64,000 nt of DNA, taken from Bactericera cockerelli. Its lineage: Eukaryota; Arthropoda; Insecta; Hemiptera; Triozidae. The stretch is from assembly GCA_024516035.1 (NCBI GenBank), contig CM044955.1, positions 42,618,574-42,682,573 of the forward strand, read 5' to 3'. The translations under genes were made by a program, and so were the position numbers. Below, piece after piece: positions 10,894-23,195 of the stretch (positions are counted from its first letter, which is position 1; each line of letters opens with the position of its first letter). The notes under the pieces were generated by a model. It worked only from the letters and a program-made list of their open reading frames with translations, did not search any database and was not told the origin of the DNA.

Positions 10894-13800
10894 TAGATCC
10901 GTGCCTGCAAAAAATACTAGTGTTTAATGTATTATTAGATATGTAAATTTAATCTGGCATTATACATTTTTGTGCTCTTCTATATTTACCTACTAGTATC
11001 TACGGGTTAATCAAATGTCGCATAGAAGAAAGCTTCTCTTATTTGCTTCAGCTGGGGAAGAAGTAAAATTGCCAATAAGAGGGAGTCGTTGGTAAGTAAT
11101 TATTTTTTAATCAAATGCTAAGTTCCCGTTGCCGCCATATTAGTTAATAGTACATAATATATAATCTATAGATAATTTCCGAACGGAACAAGGCTCAATA
11201 CTTTTCTTGAGAGGGTGAGGTTAGTGCTGGATTTTAAAATAGATCATCTTTTAGCATAGTTCATGCTCCCAATTACTGCCTGGACCCAATACATATAGAA
11301 CCAGTCAACTGATCCTGATCTGAATCTTGTTCTATTCTAAAGCCCGTACAGGCCAAATATACTTAATAGCTATTTAAATGTTCAAAAAATTAAATTTTCA
11401 TTGTCTTAGCTTAATCTTATCATAGAAGTGCTTTTAGCATGTTGAAATCTATTGAAACTTGTGTTTGGCAATCTGGCCTGGTGAATTATCGTGTACCAGA
11501 TAATAAAAAAGGATAAATGTAGAATTGCAAATCAAATAATAATTTTTGAAGTGAGGTTTACAAGAAATAAATTGAATATATTTTCTTCGTTTTTGCCTTG
11601 GCGGGACGTAAGGCACTCCTTTATACCTTATCATTCATCCGAGGAAGCTTCACTAAATAGTGTAATAGTTTATTTGAATAGTTTTATTTCTTTTCTTTTA
11701 AAGAAACATATTTTATACAAAGGTACGTCTCCTAAGCTTTGAAGGGCTTCTAAGAGAAGACGTACATGGTACCCTGTAGCTGCAGAAATAGTAGATCCAA
11801 TAGGTGGAGTATATTATGTTTGACATCATCTGTTTTGAGAAAATTACCATAAGGTTTTCGGACAAGAAATTCGAAGATGGGGAGAATAAAGTAAAGAGCA
11901 AAGCAAAGGTAGCTTTTATAACATCATAGGACACATAGGTACCCTATACTGCGTCATTTAGTGTAGGTATCTATCTGGCTAACCATATTAGGTGCAGGTG
12001 ATTTACCAGTGGTGGGGATGATATTCAATCAAGTAATATGAGAGTTTAGTAAAAAATAAAACATGAAAAATACTCGTATTCGTGTAGCTATAAGCAAACA
12101 CATCAAGGATTATCTCATAGGATCACCGAAGTAAAACGATCTCATAGGATCACCGAAGTTATACAACGTCCAGCTAGGTGAAGACTTCCTGATGCTAGCA
12201 TTCCGACCCAACCTAGGCTATACATTCTACTCTTCTACTACTACTTGTATTACTACCTACAACTTGATGATCAGACTGTTAGCATCTTGTCTCATGATGA
12301 GAATATCACTATCCCAGGTATTTTGACTGTTTATTTAAATTGTTATTAATACTTTTGTAAATCTATCAAATCTATTGTTACCTTTTTTCTCTTTTGAAGA
12401 TAAATAAGTAAGCAAAGTTCCGTCTATTTTGGTAGGTACTTCTAAGTCACTTAAATCTCTTTTTCAACGCTCGTCCATACTTTACTTTTAAAAGAATTTT
12501 ACTTCTTCAAACTCTGAAAATCCTATTTTATCTCCTTACATTGAGCTTTTACACCATTCATTTTTATTCATCTCTTCTCAAAGCAACATTTCCTGCACTG
12601 AAACGATACATGAGTTTCCGATCTTTGTGTATTTAAAATCGACAACTTTAATGCCGAATGGAGCCTTTTGCTAGGAAAGCAAATTTGTTCAAAGTCTTTC
12701 CGTTTGAAAGGAAAGCATTTTCAAAGGCTGACCGTTTTGTCTTCAAGAAATTCAATAAGTATTCTAATTGAATGAAAATAAAATTAGAGGTACGAAGAAA
12801 GGCCTTTGTCTGACGGAACAGAAAGAGACCACGAACGCTGTCTTCCAGGTGATGTCTCATGTTTGAGTTTATATGGAGAGAGACTTCACAGGAGATACAG
12901 TTACAAACACAATTAAAAGCTTTGACCGGACAGGAGATTGTTCAGGGTGCGAAGGAAACTAACATGTCCTTCATTATGGCGCATTGCACACACAGTTTCG
13001 TGAAATCTCAGGATTATTCTTTTTTTTTAATGAATATTAATTTATTTAAAGAGAGGTCTGTAACATTCAGAGTCCTTGCCCCCAGGATTACTCTTATTCT
13101 AGGTACAATTGAACCTGCTCGATATTCATAAGCGAACTCAAGGAACCAGAATTTTTCTCTTATATCCAGGATTCTCTTACTAAGAGGTTATTTTCTCTTA
13201 TAGAGAGGTAAATTGGACCAGGAAATCCATGCATCATTCATAATACTTTTTTCAAGTTGGAAAACGTTCTCTTATATTTTTCTTATATCCAGATTTGACT
13301 GTATTCTAAAATTGACTGACCACTTGAGAAATGCACAGTAAGATTAAATCAAATTGGTTTAGGTAAATTGAACTTTCCTGTCATATAAAGACTGTTTCAA
13401 TCATAAGTAATATGTAGAAACGGAACCACAAGCAAAAATATTTGTTTTTTTTTTGTGTATTTTTTCATTTGAAAGATCAGGTCATCATCATAAGATTTTC
13501 ACACTCGTATAAAATATTCGTTTATTTTATTTCATTTATCATAGGTCTTGTGGAAAAAAGGGTGTTTGAAATTGACATTAAAGACCTGTCATTCGGCTGA
13601 AATTTTAGGTTGCTTTTTTGGATAGCAAAAAAATTACTGTCAAAAAACAACTGAAATCTTGATTTCCTGCACTTGAAAATATTTCCTCTCCCTTCGCCTA
13701 GAATGAGGGGGAGAATAATCATGTGCCTGTTAATGAGTTCCAATGACACGCAGGATAACTAACTAACGGCCATGCCTACAACAGAAACCCTGATGAGGCT

Positions 13801-15739
13801 GTCATCTACCCGCAAACAGGATGGACCCTTTCCAGTCCTCCGAAAACGAGGTGTTTGTTTTAAAATAGTAAAATATAATAGTAATCGAACCAGAGATTAG
13901 GAGATTCCGAGGTAGGAGCTATATTCTTTGCAAAGTAATTGTAATGATAGAAAACTTCTTTTCTGGCATTAGCTTACTCTTCTGTAGCAGATCCTACATA
14001 AAAATTAGATGGTACACTGTAATACCTACCGAATTACCTATTTAATAAGTCAAATAACTAATCGAAATAGTTTGAACTACGATATTACTAAAAAAAAAAA
14101 AAAATAACATACAATTTTTCTTCTCAAATTCCAACTTCTTCAGTTGCAGTCTAAAGATACAATTGGTGCTCCAGTGAAAGGGCCCATGATAATGCTAAAG
14201 CTGCGCGCTGTTACAATTATTTATTTATTGTAATTATAGATTTTATTTATTGGTCCACTTCAGGCTCATAAATCTTTGGGCTTCTCATTTCTCTCCATCT
14301 GTATGATTATGATTAGGGTGTGTCCAGATTATTATACGGGCATACGGCTGATTTCAAGAGGCGGCTCTAGTGTTTGCCACCATCTGAAACCTTCCTGGAT
14401 CTCCTGTTTATGTTTGGTATCTTCTGGAAATTCAGGAAGGTTTCGAATGTAATTTTTTGATTGATTTATTATATCTTCCTGTTTGGTGTGTAAGGGGTAT
14501 GCTCTTTATCCGGCGTTAAAGCTTTATCATTCCGTTGTTTGGCACATATCTAGGTGCTGAAATATGAAGAGACCACCACTAGGGGGTCTTTGAATTCATA
14601 TAAAACGTAAATTAGAACACAAATAAATATTGCCGGCTGTGGTATTTGACGTTGCTTAACTTCGGTGATCCAACGAGAACCGGTGCATTCAACGCGCCAT
14701 CGACGCTGGCAGCGGAAATTTCTTTTATGCTAGTAAACCATAACCAAGAGAGCTGTTTTTTTTACCTGCTTATATTAACAGAAGTCTGGACTCGAATCCC
14801 ATCAGCTGCAATTGGTAGATTTTTTTAATCTGTTTTTTTATGTCCGGGGTCCACTTCCTCGTGAGGAAAAATGAGAAGTTACTTGTATGAGTAACGAGCA
14901 GTGGCAACATGACTAGAGTAGAATAGGTATAAAGAAAATAATGTAAGATAATCCTAAAAATAAAGGAGGCATGAGTCATGAGTCCTCTTAGACTTCACCA
15001 AACTGATAAAAATGTAGGAATATTTTTTTATATAATATATATTTTAGTCCGGTTCTTCAAGCCAAGAGCCGCCCCAGGTGAGAAGCCCCGGCCTCCGTCA
15101 TGACTTTGTGTTTGAGTTTTAATAATTGCTTCCACTGCTAACTTCTATCTTATTAGCTCATTTAAAATATAAAATCATTCAAATTTACAATTCTTACCCG
15201 AGTGCCAAGTGGAGGATGGTGGGGGGTGGGGTTATCAGCAAGAATGGACCAATGTTATTTACGATTATTCTTAACTACATACTTGTTTATTATTCTTAAA
15301 TCTCAAGTAGTCATACAGTTGACGTAAATGTGGGCAGGATTTTAATTACTATTCGCTGGTAGGTACACTAATACAAACTATGGCACATCCGTTGATACAA
15401 ACGGTACAATATACAATACTCATTAGGGAACGGAACACGTATTACAACTATACGAAATTTGATTTTATCATCCGGGTTTTTTTACGAGTTTGGATGAGAT
15501 CTCCAATGGATGAGATGGTTGAAAAAAAGATAATGAAAACAAACTGTATGGATTGATTTGATTCTATTAATAATAATAAATAAATCATTTGTTTTATTTT
15601 TCATATTTTTTTGTATACAGAGGACCCTTAAGCCATTTTTTTTGGCTTCTAAGATTTTTTTATTTAATAAAATTGTAATTTACATTTTATGACACCTACT
15701 CGGATAATTCTACCTTATTGTGTTTCTTTACTGCACAAG

Positions 15740-15868
15740 AGATCAAGCGGATGGCAAAACACAAGAAAGAGAGATGAGATCCAGAACTCTGCAGGAACTA
15801 AGTGGCAAACCATTGCCAGCGACAGATGGGTGTGGAAACTGATGGAGAAGACCTTTGTACAACAGTGA
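15740..15868 (+). pseudogene. Non-LTR retrotransposon ORF2 remnant (copy B)
   Basis: The same remnant as at 4384-4512, carried in the second copy of the large direct repeat. No sequence difference was seen. Confidence 0.6.
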
Positions 15869-16720
15869 ACATGAATGATTCATTGTACTTACCTACCTAT
15901 ATTCTCTTGCATACAAATACTTTATGCCTTACGTATGCTATTACTGTTGTACCAACAGCAAATGACTATGTACCAGTGTACCTGATATAGTTAATGGACT
16001 CGAGTTCTACAGCGAATTATCCCAGTTGACAATTTGACAGCCTGTTTTGTTTAGTCCTATCTCGAATTTCTCATACCAACTGGTCCATGTAATCATCCGG
16101 CAGACCAATCCATCGGATAGTGGACGAAGGTTTGATATTCGCCACTGGCTGCTCAGATCTTTCTAAATTTTATTTGCTTTTTAATAATTATAATTTTTTC
16201 TTGCTCCTTTAATCTTTCTTTATAGATCTCATTTATTTTATTTGATATCGAATTATTACTTATGATAAATAACAATAATTTAATTCTCAATGTTTGAAAT
16301 GGGTGGAAACATAATTACACAGAGTCCACTTATTAATAAGTTCTGATCATGTTTTCTGAGAAATATTAAAGTCCTTGTTTTTCTTGTCCGGACAATATAA
16401 ATACTTAATTATATTTTAATTTATGTGTTTTCATATTTTTCTTGCTGTTTGAAATTTACAGTAGATAAGTATTACCAGTTATTAGGTACCTACTGTCTAT
16501 CTCTCACTGTTCCTAGGTAAACTCGTATATCTGTTTCTACCTTCTTCACAGTTCAGCACAATGGAAATAGGTTTTATATTACAATCTCAAATACCTACAT
16601 AACTCAGTGTAATTAGGTATCTAAATAAATTATCTAATGCAGTCAGCGCACTAATATAGGTAGATGATGTTACAATGTTTTGTGTTCGTAATTGACTAAA
16701 ATATCAGATACTTATTATAA

Positions 16721-17009
16721 GTAGTCTGCCTGGAGGACTATAAACAGGGAGTAGACCAGTAGTCTGGCTGGGGGACTATAAACAGGGAGTAGACCAGTAG
16801 TCTGGCTGGGGGACTATAAACAGGGAGTAGACCAGTAGTCTGGCTGGGGGACTATAAATAGGGAGTAGTCCAGCATTAGCTTGGTTCTGGGGGTCCTTGT
16901 CAATTATTAGCCTCCTTTTAAAGACAGTGGTAGAACTGCTGAGTCATTCCTCCACTGTCTAGAGTGTGTAGCTACCATCGTTCACGATGACGCCACCCTA
17001 TGATGATTA
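16721..17009 (+). repeat. 38-bp minisatellite plus flank module (copy B)
   Basis: Same as 5365-5653, carried in the second copy of the large repeat. It has four units of 38 bp followed by the hairpin-ended flank. Confidence 0.95.
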
Positions 17010-18182
17010 TTTGATTATTATAAGTGCCTATCTTTGTAACAATAATAATATATACCTACTTACATCTTTTACACACAGGTACATACGTACAATGTATCCT
17101 ACAGGTAGGTACTTTACTCATCCTAGAACGTGGTGTACCTACTCGGCTAAGAAAGAAATCCAACACGTTGTTTTACCTTTCAACACTTATCCATATTATG
17201 CTTGTAAAAAAATTAGGGTTTATTTAAAACCCATAGGTTCTTATTTTTCATACATTTTCATACTGTCATTTTCATTTTTCATACTGTCCTTCAAAATCAA
17301 CTTGGTCAGTCTTCGAACCAGCGACCCTTGGACCAGGTTTCTCCTTCTCATCAGGGGGCAGGCCAATGGAAGTAGTTAATCAGGAGCCCTCTGTACCCGT
17401 ACTAATTAGGTGCCAGTGTAGGACATGACATTCTGGGGTAGCATTGAGTTATTTATTGCTCAGACGTGAGATGCTCCTGACCCCCTCCCCCCCCTCCCCT
17501 GTCTAATATATTTTACTCTTGTGTCCAATATATACCCTTCAATTTTTTTTTTATAATATCGAGGGGTTTTTTTTAGCAATTTTTTATTATGATTATTTTT
17601 TACAATTTTTATTCTATCTCTTCAATCCTTGAAGTTTTATTTCGTGCAAGTGGAAAAATAAAAAGGAAATCATAAAACTGACTGACGTAGAGAACATAGA
17701 CTGATATGCTAATAATATGTGTGGCGTTCTATTCGAATAAATACTATGCCTGTATATTCGGGTGAATGGTTTATTTATATTAAATACAAAGCTTGGGGAA
17801 TATACTTACTTTATACCTTATTGATAATTAATTGTAATCAACTTTACTCACAAATAGCTATATCCGGAATTTTTCGAACACATAGGTATCATGCATTAAT
17901 CTTCCCTGTCCACTTCAATTTTTCCGGGTACCTACTCTTATCTGTATAGCGCCTCTGAGACCTGGCTAACTTCACCAGTGTAGGTTGACAATCCGATAGA
18001 GTCAACTAGCATGAGTAGGGTCAGGACACCAGCAAAACATGTTAACATTTTACATTGTTAACCGCAGATGCATTCGAAATCTGACCGTTCGCGAATCCAT
18101 GTTCTCACCATACTTGACGTTTTACAACTTTAGGGATTATTAGAAAGGTTTTGATGCCTGAAGATTTCAGTTAATCAAGCTT

Positions 18183-18335
18183 TCAGTTCTCGTAAGATCA
18201 CTGATGTTGAGCAACTTTTTACTGTGGTTAGAACTGGATGGTCACCAGGTTTGAGCCCTCGTGCTGCTGGTTATTCCCAGCCCAACACAGGCTGGGTGAA
18301 GTTCATGTGAATACCTGGTTTTGTGAGTCTCAAAC
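18183..18335 (+). repeat. 5S rRNA-derived SINE, degenerate
   Basis: Has TTCTCGTAAGATCACTGATG, TTGAGCAAC, then GTTAGAACTGGATGGTCACC, which corresponds to the 5S C box (GGATGGGTGACC). A common tail with CCCAGCCCAACACAGGCTGG follows. More diverged than the copies at 18708 and 55170. Confidence 0.65.
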
Positions 18336-18707
18336 GAGAGGAGACCACTGGAGAATAAAACAACGGCCTCGATTGACTTCTAGAAAAAGAACTTTGATTA
18401 CCGAAGAGACGCAATAAATTATTGCTCCGTGGATATTTTGTAAACAAAGATATTTACAGGGATACCCCCTTTTGAATAGCAGCGACCAGTATGATTTATG
18501 TGCGGTACCTACAACGAACGATAGATTTGCTATGTTATTGTATTGAAGCCATCGCGGGATATTGTTCATATTGAAGTTAAACAAGGACTTAAGAGAAGAT
18601 ACTTACTAATACTTTTTCATTTAATGTGACTCAAAACTCAGGTGGATTTACGAAAGAAAGTTTTGAAAGCAACTCCAATCTTACTTTTTAAACAAGTATA
18701 AGCCAAA

Positions 18708-18890
18708 GGCGTGTTGAATGCACCGGTTCTCGTAGGATCACCGAAGTTAAGTAAGGTCCAGCGAGGTGAAGACTTCGTGATGCTGGTATTCTGGCCCAAC
18801 CCAGGCTGAAAGAGGTTCATGTGGGTAGCAGGTTTGTGAGTTTCTTGCTAAAGGAGGAAGAACAACACCTCCGGCGTGATATGACCAAGC
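18708..18890 (+). repeat. 5S rRNA-derived SINE, near full length
   Basis: GCGTGTTGAATGCACCGGTT, CTCGTAGGATCACCGAAGTT and AAGTAAGGTCCAGCGAGGTG align with 5S rRNA from about base 15 to 65. The C-box part is replaced by GAAGACTTCGTGATG, shared with 55170-55365. The tail contains GCCCAACCCAGGCTG and ATATGACCAAGCAGTTTAAA. Confidence 0.85.
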
Positions 18891-19014
18891 AGTTTAAAGC
18901 GACGTTTTGAAGCGAGGTCAGTGGTTCGAGTCTCAAGTTCAGCAAAAGCGAGTTTGAATAACACAAATAATAGGTATTGTATGTACATAATTATGATAAC
19001 TTAAAAAACTTAAC

Positions 19015-19165
19015 TTCCAGCAACGTTCAGTGAGGTTAATAGGACTTGAATGGAAGACCATTCAATGTGAACCATCGCGATGAATTTACAGCCCTACCCA
19101 GGCTAGGTGAGTTTAATGTGGGTATTGGCTGATGGTTTGTGAATTTCCAGCGAATGGAGCATCAC
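19015..19165 (+). repeat. 5S rRNA-derived SINE, 5'-truncated
   Basis: Starts at the A box (CAGCAACGTTCAGTGAGGTT), continues with a diverged C box, and carries the family tail (CCCTACCCAGGCTAGGTGAG and TTTCCAGCGAATGGAG). It lies back to back with an opposite-strand copy at 19172. Confidence 0.7.
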
Positions 19166-19171
19166 TAATTT

Positions 19172-19275
19172 TATTTCAGTAGTCACCCATCCAAGTTCTA
19201 ACCTCGCTGGATGTTGCTTAGCTTCAGTTACAGAAAGGGAATAGGTGTATTCAAAATGCCATCGACGCTGGCTGA
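19172..19275 (-). repeat. 5S rRNA-derived SINE head, well preserved
   Basis: The minus strand reads GCCAGCGTCGATGGCATTTT, then AAGCTAAGCAACATCCAGCG, then AGGTTAGAACTTGGATGGGT and GAC. All internal control regions of a 5S gene (A box, intermediate element, C box) can be recognised. Confidence 0.85.
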
Positions 19276-19795
19276 AACAAGGATTGAGCTCCACTTTGTG
19301 TACACCATTCAATACTAAACTTATAGAATTCAATGAAAAAACAACCCCCTCTTTAATGCATGGATTCTCTAAAAGTTTTAGGCATTTTTTACTACCCACC
19401 TCATTTTTATTTTTTCAAATATTGACATCCGCGATTTTCCATGTCCAGCTAAGAACAATTTATCATTTTTTTTTTCTCTCCAAATTTAGGAGGGATAAAA
19501 ATTGAAGGGTAATGCATGCATCCTTTTTTCCTGATTGAATTTTTTGTGGTGGATTTTTTTCAAGCACACGTACCTGCACAATGGCATTTACAATAATAAT
19601 AATAATAAAATAGGAGGTCACCTGAGATCACGTGTCGCTCTTGGCTAAAGTTTTTTTTATGTCAAATCACCTAACCCTACGGCGCGTGGAAGTCTGAAAA
19701 TACAAACCTCACGAGCACGTAGTTTACATGTCGTAATGTATGAGTGGTAACCATTACTGAAAAAATTAACTTCACGAATCACGAAGTCTTCCCCT

Positions 19796-19852
19796 TGCTG
19801 GACGTTGCTTAACTTCGGTGATCCTACGAGGACCGATGCATCCAACGCGTAT
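19796..19852 (-). repeat. 5S rRNA-derived SINE fragment
   Basis: The minus strand has GTTGGATGCATCGGTCCTCG and TAGGATCACCGAAGTTAAGC followed by AACGTCCAGCAAG. Only the first half of the 5S-like region is present. Confidence 0.8.
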
Positions 19853-21208
19853 TTAGAAGCTTATTTTATAAAATTGACATCTGTTCAAACGTTTTTTATA
19901 GGTCAGAGGAGGGAAAATGTTGATAAAATGACACACATTAAAAATTCTCGCTATTTCCTTAACTCAGAGGAAAAGCAAATTTGACAATAGGCCGAGTAAT
20001 CCCAAATTGTACTTCATGGCCAAAGTTTGGCCACTTCGTGGTACCTATAGCCTCCTCTACCGAACAAGAAGATACAGGATTCTTATTACCACGGAGCTTA
20101 TAAGCACCATAGTAGGTACCAAATAGGAAGAGTGGGTGAGTACCTAAGATATCAAATTCTAACAAAGATTGTATTTGTGGTCTCTGAGTTCTGAATAGAA
20201 TTTTAAATGGTAAGTAAAAGCCGTAAGTAATAATTGGACTAACGTTGAGTAGCTATTTTTACAATGTTATCCGTTATATGCATAAAACATGCAAGTGAAA
20301 ATTTTATTTGCACAGTGATGACCAGTTGCAGTCATCTTTGAGTAGGTACCTACTGGGTAACGACACATTATTATAGTTTTGAGAGGTACTGAGTTCGCTA
20401 TCTATTGCACGAGATATGAACTTCTTGAGTTTCTACAGTGAAGAAGAGGACTTACAGCTCGGAGGAAAAAATATAACGGAGACTCAGATCCCTACCTTCC
20501 CAGTATTCAAATGTGTGGACAAAAAAGTCATCCATTCAAGGATACCCAAACGCTCGGGAAGTCTGAGAAATTTTGAATTTTTAAAACTATCCTCAAATAA
20601 AGCTAGATAAACCTTATCTAGCAACAGTAAAGTTGCAATTATTATTATTTGCTACAGAGAGACTATGCAAACTTCCAATACAATTTTATAAGAGGGAATA
20701 ATTTGCGTCTAACACGCGATGGAATAAAAAATATAGGTATCTACCACTTGTCTAATTTCAACGAAAACGCAAAAAGATAGAACGAGGAGGTATACGACGA
20801 AGAAAGTGTGCTAGAGATAAAAGAGTATGTCATGGTTTCATTATTATCATGTCGTGAGCAAAAACCCCAAATTTACCAAAATGGCGAAAATCTTTTAAAA
20901 TAATATTGGTAAAAAGGTCGAACGTACTAGCCTCATATCTAGCTATTGACTATCTTATATTATAAAATGATTCGTTTGTGTGTGTGTGTATATGTTTAAT
21001 CTCGTAAAACTCGAGAACCACAAGTCAGATTGAGCTGAAATTTAGTATGGTTCCTAATAGCAGTGTATAAGAACTACTAAAATGTCCATTTATTTAAAGT
21101 TGAGCTTTTTCACTCTCAAATATATGGATGTCCCAATAGATTTAGGCGATGAATGGTCAACCTTTTTTAGCAAGTCGCTGAAGCTATTGTTCTAAAACAT
21201 TTGGGACC

Positions 21209-21209
<1 letters not shown>

Positions 21210-21254
<45 letters not shown>
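21210..21254 (+). repeat. 45-base T run
   Basis: An uninterrupted run of T, with a second 17-base run at about 21289. The plus strand just upstream (20960-21200) resembles an interspersed repeat with (TG)n and an ACTCGAGAACCACAAGTCAG phrase. The length is probably not reliable in the assembly. Confidence 0.9.
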
Positions 21255-21257
<3 letters not shown>

Positions 21258-22965
21258 AACGGGTGACCCTTCTGTTTTTGAGGAATCATTTTTTTTTTTT
21301 TTTTTCATTTGCAAACAGATGAACTTTCTTTTCTTTTAAACTATGTACCTACTCTTAAGTTGTTACTTTTTCTCAGGATCTAATAACTATGTACATACTT
21401 ACGTAATGATTTACTGAAATAGGTAAAATGAGATGTGGTACCATGGGACATGTGACGATGTTTGCGGGACTAACAATAGTAATTATTATTCTATTAATGC
21501 GATCTCCCCAGTAATATTACAAATTACCATAATATCTCTTTGGTCACATTAACTTTTCTTCTATAGCTATTGAAATCTGAGGTTTTCCAATTAAACTATT
21601 ATTGACAGTTGAAAATACATAATTATTATGTATTCAGTACAAGGCGGCCATGCCTTGATAAAAGCAACGCGGCTAGTAAATTTATATAAAATGAAAGAAA
21701 TTTCTTATATTCCATTGAATGATAAAATAGGGTTCTCTGGGCGCGTTAAAGAATAGTATCTTCTGTGCGCGTTAATTTTCTGATCGTTAATTTTCTGGCT
21801 GCTCTTGATTTACCTCCGTGGAACGTCAGTGTTTTTGAGGATCTGACGTAGGGGAGAATTCTGTGGCTGTGATTTTACTATTGCCGTATTTTTCTTTGTG
21901 AACGAAGCGAACCGAAGCTGACCTGGTCACTGAAATTCACTTTTTTTTATTTGACCGGACCGAAAAATCCTGAACAAAGTGGACCGGCTCGTTCGTTCGG
22001 TCATGGGTTTTGGTTCGGTAAGAAGAAGAAGAAGTGGATAAAAAATCATAATAGGTATTATTATTTTATTTTCACCCATTTTTTTTTTTTTTTTTTTTTT
22101 TTTTTCAAAACTCCCTGTTATGTGAAGAGTTTTATTGAGACACCTACCTACGCATTAAGTTTAGACATTTTATTTTCTCTTGACTTTTTATTCTCTACTG
22201 ATTCCTGTATCTTTATTTAGTGCTAGTTATAATTTTATTTTATTCATATTACTTTTGTCATATTACATGGTCACTTGATGGATATAAGTTTATATAGAGT
22301 AAAAAACATAGGTAATCAGTTTTTTTTTATGAGATTGGGGTTTTCATATATGTAGATTGTTGGGTAATTAAAGTTTAAGGAATTTTAAGGTCCAATGGAA
22401 TTTGATTAATTGAATAAAATCAAAATGAAATACAACAGTCGCTTGTTTTCATTTTCATTTCAAAAGCAAAATGTAAACACACACCGAAAATGTAAATAAA
22501 CCAGAGTCCCAAAATCACTTTTTTTTATTCTTCAAATCTTGGTTGACCAGAGTTGACCGAGCGGTCTCGGTCAGGCTTTTCGTTCACATAAAAAAAACCG
22601 CTTTTTCTAACCAAAGTTAACCAAACGGGAATAAAACGAACCAAACTGGAAGCAAGTCATTTTTCTTTTGGAAGAGGAAAAATTTCCACTTCCAAAGTTA
22701 ACCAAAGTGGAAGTAGAAAATTCTTGCTTCCAGTTCTTTTATAGGTTAAGTCCATTGTTTATCTTTAAAAGTAACCAAACGCATTTTTCTTTCACGAATG
22801 ACCTTGGAATAAAATGGAAATATTTGGAAAAAACCTAACCAGGAATTTTTTTTAGTTAGAAAGAAAAATACGACTTATCTTTTTCCATTCTTTTTCTCAC
22901 AAAAGTCCCTCTATCATCAAGGAGGTGTTGGGAAAAATATACATACAAAGGTGGTACATTATTTT

Positions 22966-23195
22966 ATTATGTACTAGCGGGCTGACGCCCGCTTTGCGGG
23001 CCGAGGCATGGCCGTGAAAGCAAAAAATCCTTTTTCGCCAATGGCAGGTGTTGTAGTGGGAGTTTCGAAAAATCCCGTCTTATTGCACATCTAGACTATA
23101 AGACAAAGCTACCTACCAAATTTCAGCTCGCTAGGTATTACGGTTTTGGCTGTAGAGCGATGATCAGTCAGTGACTTTGACATTTATGTATTAAG
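22966..23195 (+). repeat. Interspersed repeat with GC-rich terminal hairpin
   Basis: Begins with ACTAGCGGGCTGACGCCCGC, a 6-bp stem (GCGGGC/GCCCGC, 22977-22992) in otherwise AT-rich DNA, then TTTGCGGGCCGAGGCATGGC. A related start occurs at about 23562 (TTAGCGGGTCTTGGCAATAA). The element class was not determined. Confidence 0.55.

Larger units (their letters stand above)
6791..11356. other. Single-copy spacer between the large repeats
   Basis: About 4.6 kb present once in this window. It holds two SINEs (7175-7350 and 7619-7900) and a poly-A/hairpin/poly-C cluster (10812-10893). Between 7900 and 10800 no gene, RNA or repeat could be supported. The ORFs of 60-110 codons there are AT-rich chance frames. 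Confidence 0.6.
11357..18146. repeat. Large direct repeat, copy B
   Basis: Second copy of the block at 1-6790, in the same orientation. Position 11357 matches window base 1, so homology may continue left of 11357 but cannot be tested here. It ends about 40 bases before a degenerate 5S-derived SINE at 18183. The two copies are separated by 4.6 kb that is not repeated after copy B, so this is not a simple whole-unit tandem duplication. Confidence 0.95.

Noticed and set aside
19172..19275. Functional 5S rRNA gene
   Set aside because: The 3' third of the gene and the closing helix are missing, and the sequence is joined to a repeated tail, so it is a SINE.
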